A stretch of 64,000 bases of DNA from Euryarchaeota archaeon UBA121 (GTDB taxonomy: Archaea > Thermoplasmatota > Poseidoniia > Poseidoniales > Thalassarchaeaceae), in contig DANL01000059.1 of the NCBI GenBank assembly GCA_002499865.1, positions 1 through 64,000 on the forward strand, written 5' to 3'. The position numbers were made by a program, and so were the translations under genes. The notes under the pieces were generated by a model. That model did no database searches. It was not told the origin of the DNA and saw nothing but the letters and a program-made list of their open reading frames with translations. Below, piece after piece: positions 37,598-46,837 of the stretch (position 1 is the stretch's first letter; each line of letters opens with the position of its first letter).

Positions 37598-37817
37598 GGG
37601 GACAATCTCTCTGTTACTAGATTTTCCACACTTAGAAGCGAAGCATATCGCCAGTGGACTCAAGACTGAATCAGACTTTACTGAGGACCGTGGAATTATC
37701 TCAATCTCAATATCGTCAAATAATTTTTCAGATCTTAGGGCTATATGGAATTCTACTCTGAGAGGGATAATAGCCTCTGAGCAAGCTTTGAATGCCATAA
37801 AGAAATCAGGTGAATAA
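37575..37817 (+). CDS. pcc1: KEOPS complex subunit Pcc1
   Basis: An 80-residue protein of Pcc1 size. Family marks are the first strand SLLLDFPHLEAKHIASGL and the helix DLRAIWNSTLRGIIASEQ, which matches the RA-x-x-NS pattern of Pcc1. Pcc1 dimerises KEOPS, the complex that makes t6A37 in tRNAs. The only usable start upstream is TTG 37575, inside the end of the L37Ae gene, after GGAGG about 10 bases upstream. The neighbourhood L37Ae-Pcc1-prefoldin beta is typical of archaea and supports the call. Other KEOPS genes are not in the window. Confidence 0.78.
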   Translation: MPTLKKNEGTISLLLDFPHLEAKHIASGLKTESDFTEDRGIISISISSNNFSDLRAIWNSTLRGIIASEQALNAIKKSGE

Positions 37818-37818
37818 T

Positions 37819-38142
37819 ATGAATGCCAATAACGATGTTGCAGAGGCCCTCAAGGCAGTAGCTCAAGACTTACAGACAACGCTTGCACAGATGCAAAATG
37901 TCACCACCCAACTCAGTGAGTTAACAATCACAATCGATGCCTTATCGTCACAAAATCCCTCAAAGCCAGTTTACAGGGCTATTGGAAGCCTTCTTCTTGA
38001 GGTTGAAGATAGAGAATCATTGAAGAATGACCTGGAGCAATCTATGAGTGCTTTCCAAGAACACATGGATAGGCTTTCCGCCAAAGAGAACGAGCTCAGA
38101 GAAAAATACGATAGCTTAGTTAGAGCATACGAATCACAGTGA
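37819..38142 (+). CDS. pfdB: prefoldin beta subunit
   Basis: A 107-residue coiled-coil protein: an N-terminal helix rich in Ala/Gln/Leu, a short beta hairpin around KPVYRAIGSLLLEVE, and a C-terminal helix. This is the prefoldin beta layout. With prefoldin alpha it forms the jellyfish-shaped chaperone that hands unfolded proteins to the thermosome. AGGTGA 5 bases upstream supports ATG 37819 over GTG 37810. It starts 1 base after the pcc1 stop. Confidence 0.9.
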   Translation: MNANNDVAEALKAVAQDLQTTLAQMQNVTTQLSELTITIDALSSQNPSKPVYRAIGSLLLEVEDRESLKNDLEQSMSAFQEHMDRLSAKENELREKYDSLVRAYESQ

Positions 38143-38146
38143 GAAT

Positions 38147-38977
38147 ATGTCAGTGAGAGGTTCTGAAGGAAGTTCTCTAAGTGATGATTTAGAGTCCATG
38201 CTCGCTCTTCTTTCAAAAGGAAAGGCATCCGATGCTAGGGAGCTCTCAGACTCCATACTTGAGAGATCTAGGTCCGCTTCTGAGAGAAATCACGACATAG
38301 AGGCCAGGGTTAGGATAGAGAGGGCACTCATAGGAGCAGTACCGGAGGAGATGATTGGCTCCGAATTGAGGTGGTGTGTAGATAGGATGAATGCCATTTC
38401 CAGTGGGTCTTCCGTACATGGTCTTGCTCTACTAAATCTAGCTACATGGCATGCAAATAGAGGTGAGCTGATGATGGCTTTAGCCACACACTCTGAAATC
38501 TCAATAAATAAAGGACATCCTCTTGACATCAATTCATTATCAAGGCTGGAAGTTGGCAGAATTCTTAGCTCAATGAATGACTACGGTCCGGCAATGAGGC
38601 ATCTATGGTCTGCCAGATCGGGATTCATAGAATTGGGGATGTTGCCCGAGGCTATCGCAACTTCTCTTGAATGGCTTGATTTAGCTCTTGATGATATAAA
38701 TGATGAATCTCCAACAATGGCCTCCAGAATAGAACAGGCCAAACCACGCCATGGACCTGGAAATACCACATTTCCGGCTAATCCGTCTGATATCACCTCC
38801 ATTGTAGAATACTTATTCCCAATACTAACTCAAGACTTATCCGGCACATCAAGATTAGACATTGGGCTAATCATTGAGGCTTCCGAGAAATTGAATAGGC
38901 AAGTTTGGAAGGATGCCATAGCCTCTAGGAAGGACGAGATTCAGGATCCAAATCTTTTGGAAGTATTCCAATCATGA
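38147..38977 (+). CDS. TPR-like helical repeat protein, uncharacterised
   Basis: I do not recognise this 276-residue protein. It is predicted almost wholly helical, with spacing that suggests TPR-like repeats (LLNLATWHANRGELMMALATH is a clear TPR-type helix pair at about residues 94-116). It has no membrane segment or catalytic motif. It starts 4 bases after the prefoldin gene and is probably the last gene of this operon. The 3' end overlaps the convergent Nudix gene by 37 bases. Confidence 0.72.
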   Translation: MSVRGSEGSSLSDDLESMLALLSKGKASDARELSDSILERSRSASERNHDIEARVRIERALIGAVPEEMIGSELRWCVDRMNAISSGSSVHGLALLNLATWHANRGELMMALATHSEISINKGHPLDINSLSRLEVGRILSSMNDYGPAMRHLWSARSGFIELGMLPEAIATSLEWLDLALDDINDESPTMASRIEQAKPRHGPGNTTFPANPSDITSIVEYLFPILTQDLSGTSRLDIGLIIEASEKLNRQVWKDAIASRKDEIQDPNLLEVFQS

Positions 38978-39336
38978 TTCTTCACTTTATTGATCTCTTT
39001 TTCTTCCCAAGAAAGCCTTGTTGGCACTTCTATGCACCAACCAACTTCCTCTATCGAGGGATCATTAGAATCCCACGGCTCAGGGAACGGTGAATCATCT
39101 ACCTCAACAAGAACGACTACTCCTCCCTCTACGAGGTCATGATCATAGGATACGGCGGTTCCCAGCAGACCCGTCTCTTCATACAACTCCCTCAAGGCCG
39201 CTACATCCCATTCCTCTTCATCGTTGATATTGCCTCCAGGAAGCTCCCAACCCCTCTCTTTATGCAATACCATTACCCAAGGGTTCCCAAACTCTTCACC
39301 TTTACTGGAATATGTCCAACACAATACGAACATCAT
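38941..39336 (-). CDS. Nudix hydrolase
   Basis: A 131-residue Nudix-fold pyrophosphohydrolase. The complete Nudix box runs from GNINDEEEWDVAAL to RELYEETGL, matching Gx5Ex7REUxEExGU, and gives the Mg-binding Glu residues. The nucleotide substrate cannot be predicted. Its start overlaps the stop of the upstream TPR-like gene by 4 bases (ATGA), so it is co-translated with it. It is convergent with the previous plus-strand gene. Confidence 0.88.
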   Translation of the reverse strand: MMFVLCWTYSSKGEEFGNPWVMVLHKERGWELPGGNINDEEEWDVAALRELYEETGLLGTAVSYDHDLVEGGVVVLVEVDDSPFPEPWDSNDPSIEEVGWCIEVPTRLSWEEKEINKVKNHDWNTSKRFGS

Positions 39337-40328
39337 TCTCCCTCCATTTTCTTCCGCAACTCTTGATTAATCTCAAGGGCCCCTTCTACTCCCTGCGCAG
39401 CCATCCGCCTAGTCACGAAGAAAGCTTCAGATAACTTCCCTTCGCTAACTAATTCCTCGACCTCTCTAATCGGATCTTTGGCAATATCGTCCTCTACATC
39501 CTCATGCACATTGCTTGGAGTTGCCATATCTTCCATCTTCCTGAGGAAATCAACTCTCTGCTCTATTCCCGGGGACTTCCATTTTCTCTTGCTCTTACCA
39601 TCCAGCTCAGCCTCCATCCTAGACTTGAACTCGTCTCTGACTTTATCACTGGGGAAACAAATCTGAGCCTGATCATAGCAAAGCCAGGCATCACTATACT
39701 CCTTCCTCCTCTCATGCATCCTTCCTAATGATGCCCACGCCTCATGATTAGTCGGCCTCTGTGCTAGGATTATCTTCGAAAGACGAATGAATTGGTCTTC
39801 GTCACCCGAATCCCGAATTCTCTCAATTCTTCTTGAGAATAGTAGATTCGCTCTCCTGTCCCTGAGGTCGAGCTTGCTAGTCCTGTCAAGAAATTCGGTT
39901 AGGACATCTTGAGATTCTGAGGCCATCTTCCACCAAACGTCTGGATCTAGAGGATCAGCTTCTAGGGAGGCTAGAAGCAAACTGTGTCCAGAGCTCAAAA
40001 AATCAATATGTTCCAATTGCATAAGTTGCTCTGGCTTTCTCCCAAGTACCGAAAATAGGTCTTCTAGTACGGACCTAATCCCTTCCGAGTCACCAAGTAG
40101 AGATTTCACCCTTACCAAAACTTTCCAATTTTCAGGATTGGTAAAATCATGTAATACTGCCTGCCTAGCACTTTGCTCCCCCCACTCTAAGTTCACCATT
40201 CTCTCTTGAATCACTCGGCCTTGTTCGTCCAATGCAAGGTTGACATACTTCTGAGATTGACTTCTATGTCTGTCCCCAAGGCTTCTCCTAGGGTGTTGCA
40301 GACTATCTGCAATATCTGAATCTGACAT
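39333..40328 (-). CDS. TPR-like repeat protein, uncharacterised
   Basis: An unrecognised 331-residue soluble helical protein. A TPR-type repeat is clear at NHEAWASLGRMHERRKEYSDAWLCYDQAQ, and other helix pairs suggest tandem half-TPR/HAT-like repeats over most of the chain. ATG 40328 follows a GAGGT ribosome binding site and lies 7 bases after the UbiD-family stop, so it is preferred over the longer frame to 40370. It lies between the UbiD-family gene and a Nudix gene with coupled translation. The function is unknown; it is probably a scaffold. Confidence 0.75.
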   Translation of the reverse strand: MSDSDIADSLQHPRRSLGDRHRSQSQKYVNLALDEQGRVIQERMVNLEWGEQSARQAVLHDFTNPENWKVLVRVKSLLGDSEGIRSVLEDLFSVLGRKPEQLMQLEHIDFLSSGHSLLLASLEADPLDPDVWWKMASESQDVLTEFLDRTSKLDLRDRRANLLFSRRIERIRDSGDEDQFIRLSKIILAQRPTNHEAWASLGRMHERRKEYSDAWLCYDQAQICFPSDKVRDEFKSRMEAELDGKSKRKWKSPGIEQRVDFLRKMEDMATPSNVHEDVEDDIAKDPIREVEELVSEGKLSEAFFVTRRMAAQGVEGALEINQELRKKMEGE

Positions 40329-40335
40329 ATTAACC

Positions 40336-41649
40336 TCACAAAACTGATTCGAAGGGGGACTTATCAGCACCCGGAGTCAGAGTAGCATCCATCCCAATTT
40401 TACTTGTCACGCCATCCTCCGCTCTACTGGGATCGAGACTAGAACCTCTCTGTCCGCTCATAATTATGGTATCTTTATCCGGTTGCCATCTAGTCATCAG
40501 CGCCCACTCCACTCTTTTCGGATCTGAAATATCTATGTCTTCATCGACCACCACCACTTGTTTCATCGAGGGATGGCCTCTGAAAGCAGCCTCTATGGCC
40601 TGCATCCCATCTCCCTCATTCTTGGGAACTATCTGGACTACTGAAGACAACCATCCACAACCCCCATCGGTCATGTGAACATCCACACACTCAACCACTT
40701 TGGAAACTGAATTCTTTATGGTAGGGGCCCTCGGCATACCCATTAATGTCCTATGCTCAATACCAGTAGGAATTAGGGCATGGAATATCGGGTCTATTCG
40801 GTGGTGTACACAGTCATACTCAATCACATGCTCCTGCCTAATGTCATCCACAGTCCCAGTAATGTCAACATAAGGCCCCTCATCGTCTCTCTCTGTGGTT
40901 ATCCTGGCCTCCATAGCATACTCCGCATCTGCTGGGACCATCACCCCGTTAGGGAGCACAACGACCTTCAGAGGGGAACCATGCAACCTCATATGCAAAG
41001 AAGATGCGACAGTCAACTCATCAACATAGTCCGAGAATGACATAGCGGCCGCCAGAAGTACGGTAGGATCCGGGCCATTGACTACGGCAATGGGGACGTC
41101 ATCGCCCACTTCTGCTGCTTCTGCACTGATGGTTCTTAGGTGTCTAGGAACTAACCTAGCCACAGTGTGATTACTATCCCTCAGTAATTGTCTATGGAAG
41201 GATACATTCCGCACTCCCGAATACTGAGCAACTATAATTGACGCAGATTGATATCTGCCACCATCCTCTTCGAAGTGCCAAGGAATGGGAATTTTACCCA
41301 GATCTACTTGCTCTTGACCTGATTGCATTACGGGTGCGTCAGATGCATCCACAATTTCGGGCTCAGAAGGATTCTCCATAGCCCATGCAAGTACATCTAT
41401 CAAATCACCAGGTGAAATGTCAAACATTTCACACAACCTCGACTTCTCCAGAACGTTCAGAGCCGCCCTGTGTCCCGGAGCCTCGGCAATGTTACTGAAA
41501 ACTAAAGGGATGTCGCCCATCTTGTTCGAGGTTTCAATCATACCGTGTAAAACACTAGTAGATTCCTTTACATTATGAACGCCACTGAGCATGTCACGGA
41601 AGGCCATATCGGGGGGCGGGGTCAATACATGCTTGAATGTTGGTGACAT
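40336..41649 (-). CDS. UbiD-family prenyl-FMN-dependent decarboxylase
   Basis: A 437-residue UbiD-family (de)carboxylase. The usual blocks are present, including the N-terminal region ending in PGHRAA, the central PIPWHFEEDGGRYQSAS region, the R-x-x-SFHRQ segment, the E-rich active-site block (ITTERDDEGPYVDITG) and the C-terminal VVVDEDIDISDPKRVEWALMTR. In archaea such proteins serve as anhydromevalonate phosphate decarboxylase in the mevalonate pathway or as menaquinone-pathway decarboxylases. Isopentenyl phosphate kinase and futalosine genes in this window make both plausible. It is divergent from rpsL and followed by a TPR-like gene. Confidence 0.87.
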   Translation of the reverse strand: MSPTFKHVLTPPPDMAFRDMLSGVHNVKESTSVLHGMIETSNKMGDIPLVFSNIAEAPGHRAALNVLEKSRLCEMFDISPGDLIDVLAWAMENPSEPEIVDASDAPVMQSGQEQVDLGKIPIPWHFEEDGGRYQSASIIVAQYSGVRNVSFHRQLLRDSNHTVARLVPRHLRTISAEAAEVGDDVPIAVVNGPDPTVLLAAAMSFSDYVDELTVASSLHMRLHGSPLKVVVLPNGVMVPADAEYAMEARITTERDDEGPYVDITGTVDDIRQEHVIEYDCVHHRIDPIFHALIPTGIEHRTLMGMPRAPTIKNSVSKVVECVDVHMTDGGCGWLSSVVQIVPKNEGDGMQAIEAAFRGHPSMKQVVVVDEDIDISDPKRVEWALMTRWQPDKDTIIMSGQRGSSLDPSRAEDGVTSKIGMDATLTPGADKSPFESVL

Positions 41650-41694
41650 TATCCTCTCTAGGGCCCACTAAGTCGAGGCTATCCCGTCACGCTC

Positions 41695-41734
41695 TTATAC
41701 CCCATGAGGGTCGGCGAGACATCATTCTGAGGTG
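41695..41734 (+). promoter_or_regulatory. promoter and ribosome binding site of rpsL
   Basis: TTATAC (41695-41700) is a TATA-like element about 28 bases before an expected start near 41723. GAGGTG (41729-41734) then sits 5 bases before the TTG start at 41740, so this gene has a leader and Shine-Dalgarno initiation rather than leaderless translation. Confidence 0.5.
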
Positions 41735-41739
41735 TTACT

Positions 41740-42180
41740 TTGGGTAGAGGTCTTTTCTCCGGGCAGAAGATGAAGTCCGATAGGAAGAGATATCGCTGGA
41801 AGGAGCGCAAGTTTAGGGACCGACAATTCAAGCAACAGAGAGGTGGTGTCCTCAAGCACGATCCTCTAATGGGCAGTACTCAGGCCAAGGGAATTGTAGT
41901 AGAGAAAGTCGGCTTCGAGGCCAAGCAACCTAATTCTGGAATCAGAAAAGCAGTAAAGATAAGTCTGATCAAAACTGGTAACCGACTTACCGCTTTCGCA
42001 CCCGGTGATGGCGCAATTTCATTCATTGATGAGCACGATGAGGTATTAGTCGAGGGTATCGGAGGTAGCAAAGGACGATCTTATGGAGATATCCCCGGTG
42101 TGAGATACAAGGTCATCAAGGTAAACGGCGTTTCCTTGGACGAAATGGTTAGGGGCCGTAAAGAGAAGCCGATTAGGTAG
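41740..42180 (+). CDS. rpsL: ribosomal protein uS12
   Basis: A 146-residue small-subunit protein at the decoding centre. Its archaeal N-terminus ([17 protein letters not shown]) and the conserved loops [12 protein letters not shown] and [17 protein letters not shown] are intact. The start is TTG 41740, decided by GAGGTG 5 bases upstream and by the expected N-terminal length. It heads the S12-S7-EF-2 streptomycin-type operon. Confidence 0.96.
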   Translation: MGRGLFSGQKMKSDRKRYRWKERKFRDRQFKQQRGGVLKHDPLMGSTQAKGIVVEKVGFEAKQPNSGIRKAVKISLIKTGNRLTAFAPGDGAISFIDEHDEVLVEGIGGSKGRSYGDIPGVRYKVIKVNGVSLDEMVRGRKEKPIR

Positions 42181-42188
42181 GTATCGAG

Positions 42189-42806
42189 ATGTCCGAAGAA
42201 GTAATCCATGAAGATTCTACGGTGGAAGCACCTATTGCCGGAATCGGCACCATGGTCTTCGGAAAGTGGGACGCCACAGAAGTAACTTGCTCGGATCCTG
42301 GTCTTGCTCCCTACATCAATCTGACAACTATAGGAACACCTCATAGCGGAGGGCGACATGCCAATGCTTGGTTCGGCAAGTCAAAGCTTTCCGTTGTTGA
42401 AAGATTCATCAATAACCTAATGAGAACGGGTAAATTCTCAGGAAAGAAGCAACATTGTGCTAAGGCATACGAAGCCGCACTAGACTCAATAAACAGTAGA
42501 ACAGGAGAGAACCCCCTACAGTCATTCATTGACGCAATTGTTGAGGCATCACCATGCGAAGAAATAACCAGAATCAAGCAGGGCGCAGTAAGCACTCCTA
42601 AGGCAGTAGACTCTTCCCCTAGCAGAAGATTAGATATCGCGTTGAGAAATCTCGCAATAGGATGTACCTCTGCCACCGCTGGTAGCAAGAGAACTCTTGT
42701 TCAAGGCATAGTTAGTGAGATAACTAAGGCGGCTGAAGGAGATGTTGCAGCTTACTCCATAGGAAAGAGAGAAGAAATCGAGCGCGTAGCCGCTTCTGCA
42801 AGATAA
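42189..42806 (+). CDS. rpsG: ribosomal protein uS7
   Basis: A 205-residue small-subunit head protein that binds 16S rRNA and nucleates head assembly. Conserved segments KSKLSVVERFINNLM and the RRLDIALRNLAIGC region are present. The N-terminus (about 1-30) is an archaeal-type acidic extension. It begins 8 bases after rpsL, so the two are co-translated. Confidence 0.95.
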   Translation: MSEEVIHEDSTVEAPIAGIGTMVFGKWDATEVTCSDPGLAPYINLTTIGTPHSGGRHANAWFGKSKLSVVERFINNLMRTGKFSGKKQHCAKAYEAALDSINSRTGENPLQSFIDAIVEASPCEEITRIKQGAVSTPKAVDSSPSRRLDIALRNLAIGCTSATAGSKRTLVQGIVSEITKAAEGDVAAYSIGKREEIERVAASAR

Positions 42807-42852
42807 TTCTTCTGCACTCTTACGGTCATGTTTTACTTCTCCCCACAATCGG

Positions 42853-42890
42853 ATTTATGAACCATAGTCAGGTGGACGGAACAATTGAGG
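42853..42890 (+). promoter_or_regulatory. promoter and ribosome binding site before EF-2
   Basis: ATTTATGA (42853-42860) resembles a TATA box and GAGG (about 42887-42890) lies 7 bases before ATG 42898. EF-2 may thus have its own promoter within the rpsL-rpsG-EF-2 cluster. Confidence 0.4.
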
Positions 42891-42897
42891 AATTAGG

Positions 42898-45105
42898 ATG
42901 GGTCGTAAGGAAGACAACATCAAGAGAGCTACAGAGATAATGCATGACCGCGACCATATCAGAAACATTGCTATTGCCGCACACATCGATCACGGTAAGA
43001 CTACGCTTTCAGACAACCTGATTGCAGGTGCAGGAATGATGTCCGAAGAACTAGCAGGTAAGTCCAGGGTCCTAGATTTTGACGAGCAAGAAAGCGCTCG
43101 AGGGATCACTATCAACGCGGCAAGCGCCTCCATGGTCCACGTCGTTGATGGTCAGGACTACCTCATTAATCTCATTGATACGCCCGGTCACGTAGATTTT
43201 GGAGGGGATGTCACTAGGGCAATGAGGGCAGTAGATGGATGCATCATTCTAGCTTGTGCCGTCGAAGGGACAATGCCCCAAACCGAGACTGTAGTTAGAC
43301 AAGCATTGAAGGAAAAGGTTAGGCCTGTTCTATTCATTAACAAGGTAGACCGATTAATCAACGAGTTACAAATTGATGGGCCCGAGATGATGAGTAGGTT
43401 TGAGAAGATTATCACTAAGGTAAACAAGCTAATCTCTACATACGCCCCCGAGGATCTCGGCAAGGAATGGCAAGTTTCTGTACAGAAAGGAACAGTGGCA
43501 TTTGGCTCAGCATACTACAACTGGGGAATGTCAATACCTTACATGCAGAAGAGTAACATCAACTTCAAGCAGATTTTCGAATATTGTCACGATGATAATC
43601 AGAAAGAACTTGCAAAGCTCGCACCTGTCCACACCGTCCTACTGGACATGACAGTTGAGAAGCACCCCTCTCCCGTAGTCGCCCAGAAGTACAGAATACC
43701 AAATATCTGGCAAGGGGACTTAGATTCTGGAGTAGGTAAGGCCATGATTGAGTGTGATCCCGATGGCCCTCTATCTCTTATGATAACTAAGATATGGATG
43801 GACCCTCATGCTGGCGAGGTAGCCGTTGGTAGGGTATATTCCGGACGAATTAAGCATGGTGAATCAGTATGGGCAATAGGATCGGCAAAGGCCGAGAGAG
43901 TTCAGCAGGTCGGTATGATGGTTGGAGGGGATAGAATTTCTACCTCAGAGGTGACATCAGGAAACATCGCCGCAATTACAGGAATTAGAAGTGCGGCGGC
44001 AGGAGTTACAATTGCAAGGGAGAAAGACGCTCCTCCGTTCGAAGCGATAAGACATATCTCTGAACCCGTTGTCACTGTTGCAGTAGAACCGAAGTCAATG
44101 AAGGACTTGCCCAAGTTCATCGATGCACTTAGGGGGCTTGCGAAGGCAGATGCATCACTAGAAGTGTCTACTAACCAAGAGACCGGTGAGGCTTTACTCG
44201 CTGGAATGGGTGAGTTGCACCTTGAGATTACTGTTTACAGACTAGAAGAAGAGCAAGGGATCAAGGTCAAGGTCAGCGAGCCAATTGTCGTCTACAGGGA
44301 ATCTGTTCAGTCAGATAACAAAGGAAGGCCCTTCGAAGGAAAGTCTCCCAACAGGCACAACAGATTCTATGTCGAGGCAGAGCCCCTCCCTGATATTGTA
44401 GTCGAGAAACTAAGAGCTGGTGAATTCAGAGATGGTACTGTCAGGTCCAAAGATGCAAAGGAAATAGGCGATCAATTCGCTGAGCTAGGCATGAACAAGG
44501 ACTTGATGAGGAAGATATACGCTATCAATGGGACAAACGTGCTTGTTAATGACACCAAGGGAATCCAGAATCTTCATGAGACTAGGGAGCTAATCATAGA
44601 TGGATTCAATGATGTCTGTAAGAAGGGCCCAGTTGCTGATGAGCCTCTAATGGGAGTCATGGTAAGGCTTGTTGACGCCAAACTACACGAGGACGCCATC
44701 CACAGGGGACCAGCTCAAACCATTCCCGCAGTCAGGAACGCTGTTAAGGGAGCTTTCATGAGATCAAGACCGGTAATTTTCGAACCGATTCAGAAAATCC
44801 AGATAGACTCTCCCAACGACGTGATAGGCGGTGTTACCAGGGAAGTCTCTACAAGAAGGGGAATAATCGAGGACATGCCAGTCGAGGACGGAGTTACTAA
44901 GGTAATTGGTACGATCCCCGTCGCTGAGACATTCGGATTCTCCAACGATATTAGGGCCGCAAGCCAAGGAAGGGCCATTTGGAATATGGAAAATGCTGGC
45001 TTCGTTCACTTACCACCTAATCTGTATGAGAAGGTTACAGCCGAGATTAGGGAAAGAAAGGGACTGAAGCCGGAAATTCCAGGTGAGACTCACTATCAGG
45101 ACTAG
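42898..45105 (+). CDS. fusA: translation elongation factor 2 (aEF-2)
   Basis: A 735-residue archaeal EF-2 that drives translocation on the ribosome. GTPase motifs AHIDHGKTT, DTPGHVDF and NKVD are at the N-terminus. Domain IV carries EDAIHRGPAQ with His602, the residue modified to diphthamide. The length and five-domain order are normal. The Dph6-like ligase gene at 32698-33450 supports active diphthamide synthesis. It is 91 bases downstream of rpsG, with a possible promoter of its own. Confidence 0.97.
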   Translation: MGRKEDNIKRATEIMHDRDHIRNIAIAAHIDHGKTTLSDNLIAGAGMMSEELAGKSRVLDFDEQESARGITINAASASMVHVVDGQDYLINLIDTPGHVDFGGDVTRAMRAVDGCIILACAVEGTMPQTETVVRQALKEKVRPVLFINKVDRLINELQIDGPEMMSRFEKIITKVNKLISTYAPEDLGKEWQVSVQKGTVAFGSAYYNWGMSIPYMQKSNINFKQIFEYCHDDNQKELAKLAPVHTVLLDMTVEKHPSPVVAQKYRIPNIWQGDLDSGVGKAMIECDPDGPLSLMITKIWMDPHAGEVAVGRVYSGRIKHGESVWAIGSAKAERVQQVGMMVGGDRISTSEVTSGNIAAITGIRSAAAGVTIAREKDAPPFEAIRHISEPVVTVAVEPKSMKDLPKFIDALRGLAKADASLEVSTNQETGEALLAGMGELHLEITVYRLEEEQGIKVKVSEPIVVYRESVQSDNKGRPFEGKSPNRHNRFYVEAEPLPDIVVEKLRAGEFRDGTVRSKDAKEIGDQFAELGMNKDLMRKIYAINGTNVLVNDTKGIQNLHETRELIIDGFNDVCKKGPVADEPLMGVMVRLVDAKLHEDAIHRGPAQTIPAVRNAVKGAFMRSRPVIFEPIQKIQIDSPNDVIGGVTREVSTRRGIIEDMPVEDGVTKVIGTIPVAETFGFSNDIRAASQGRAIWNMENAGFVHLPPNLYEKVTAEIRERKGLKPEIPGETHYQD

Positions 45106-45106
45106 A

Positions 45107-46837
45107 TCAATTAATCCTGACTAACTGGAAATCAGTCATTTCCCTAAGAATTTTCAGTGATTCTGACTCTTCCAGTATATCGAGGCATGAATGAGCCTTA
45201 GAATGGTGAAACATTGCCCTGTCTTTGGCATATTTTATGGAATCGTTATCATGCAGTTCCTGAACGGCTTCAGCGAGTAAATCCGGAGAGCACTCTCCAG
45301 AGCCATATGCCTTAGTGAAAGAAGGCAGATGATTCCCTGAGTCCAGAGCGTGAATAGCAATCAGAGTTCTTTTTCCTTGCAATATATCTGATCCTGCAGG
45401 CTTTCCAAGAGTTTCAGTATCGCCAGTGATATCAATCAAATCGTCCATCAGCTGGAAACATAGTCCCATGTTCAGTCCCCATTCAGCTAGAGATTTTACA
45501 ACCTCCTCGGATGCTCCGGAAAGCTTTGCGCCGGTCATCGCACATGTCTCGAACATTGCTGAGGTCTTTCCAGCGATCATCTCTATGTACTCATCTTCAG
45601 AGACGACTTCTCTTTTCTCAAACTCCATATCGATCATCTGTCCTTCAGCGACTCTTCTAACCATCTCTCCAATAGACTTCACCAAGAACACTAGGTCATC
45701 AGAGGCAATATGCTCGGATTCGGCTAAAATCTCAAACGCCACAGCTAGCATTGCATCGCCTGCATTTATCGCTGTAGCATCGTCATATGCCACATGAACA
45801 GCGTCCAAACCCCTTCTGATTGGGTCCTGATCCATGATGTCATCATGTACTAGGGTAAAATTATGAATTATCTCTATAGACGCACCTAGGGTATTATGCC
45901 CAGGATTCGATCCACCAACGGCATCTCCTACAAGTTTAGGCATTATTGCCCTGAGCCTCTTCCCGCCTCCAGTGAATAGGTGCTTCATAGCACCGTGTAG
46001 CCTCTCTTGCTTAATCTTAGACAAACTAGAAAGAATCTCATTCTCCACGATTTCTCTATGTTCCTTTAATGCGCTCATCAATGAAGAACCCGGGGAAAAC
46101 TGCTCACCTTCTATCGAAACTTCTCCGAATATAACAACCCCATCTCTTTCCTTAATATCATCAAAATGTGGATACTGTTCTGCGAGAAACTCTCTCCAAA
46201 GTAGTCTAAACCATGGAGCCACAATTTCCCCTTCCCACTCACCAGAACCCTCCATTACCTGTCTAATTCCTTCAGGCCCAATCCACTTGTGGCCTGAAAT
46301 CTCATTCTCATTAGGAAAAATCTCCAATGAATCCACTCTTGTAATCAAAACATGGTCTACTTCGTTCTCTAACCATTCTTCATTCCATCTGCACTTATAC
46401 TGAAAAGAACCAAGATGGGAGAATTCCATAGAGTTTGCAATATCTTGATCTATTCCCAACTCCTGGGGAAGCTTCCTCTTCGCCGCATTAATACAGCCCT
46501 GTATCGGGTCCCCATTCTCTCCTTCAATATCTAACGGATGGCTACAACAACTATTTGCCCAAATTCCAGGAAATGTGATTTTATCATGAGATCTCTGTTG
46601 AATCAACAATCTATTATCGGAATCGAATATTAGGACACTGAATGCCCTATGAAGCAGACCTTCTTCATTGTGACAGACTAATTTACTCTCGGATCCAATC
46701 ATATTATCTTCTAGATCAACTAGAATACAACGCTCAGCCATCATCTCGGCCTGCGAGTTATCATACCCAGAGAGAGCGTTGGCACCATCAGCCATGACAT
46801 TCCGAGAAACCTTCGACATATAACAGAATCCAATCAT
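45107..46837 (-). CDS. fusion: type I isopentenyl diphosphate isomerase + geranylgeranyl diphosphate synthase
   Basis: A 576-residue two-domain protein. The N-terminal part (about 35-220) is a type I Idi with the active-site Cys98 in WANSCCSHP and a Nudix-fold core. The C-terminal part (about 250-576) is a trans-polyprenyl synthase with FARM DDIMD (332-336), GGGKRLR and SARM DDLID (465-469). Phe at the fifth position before FARM is typical of archaeal C20 (GGPP) synthases. One chain would thus isomerise IPP to DMAPP and elongate it to the archaeal lipid precursor. ATG 46837 overlaps the isopentenyl phosphate kinase stop (ATGA); ATG 46819 and 46795 are alternatives. Confidence 0.92.
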   Translation of the reverse strand: MIGFCYMSKVSRNVMADGANALSGYDNSQAEMMAERCILVDLEDNMIGSESKLVCHNEEGLLHRAFSVLIFDSDNRLLIQQRSHDKITFPGIWANSCCSHPLDIEGENGDPIQGCINAAKRKLPQELGIDQDIANSMEFSHLGSFQYKCRWNEEWLENEVDHVLITRVDSLEIFPNENEISGHKWIGPEGIRQVMEGSGEWEGEIVAPWFRLLWREFLAEQYPHFDDIKERDGVVIFGEVSIEGEQFSPGSSLMSALKEHREIVENEILSSLSKIKQERLHGAMKHLFTGGGKRLRAIMPKLVGDAVGGSNPGHNTLGASIEIIHNFTLVHDDIMDQDPIRRGLDAVHVAYDDATAINAGDAMLAVAFEILAESEHIASDDLVFLVKSIGEMVRRVAEGQMIDMEFEKREVVSEDEYIEMIAGKTSAMFETCAMTGAKLSGASEEVVKSLAEWGLNMGLCFQLMDDLIDITGDTETLGKPAGSDILQGKRTLIAIHALDSGNHLPSFTKAYGSGECSPDLLAEAVQELHDNDSIKYAKDRAMFHHSKAHSCLDILEESESLKILREMTDFQLVRIN

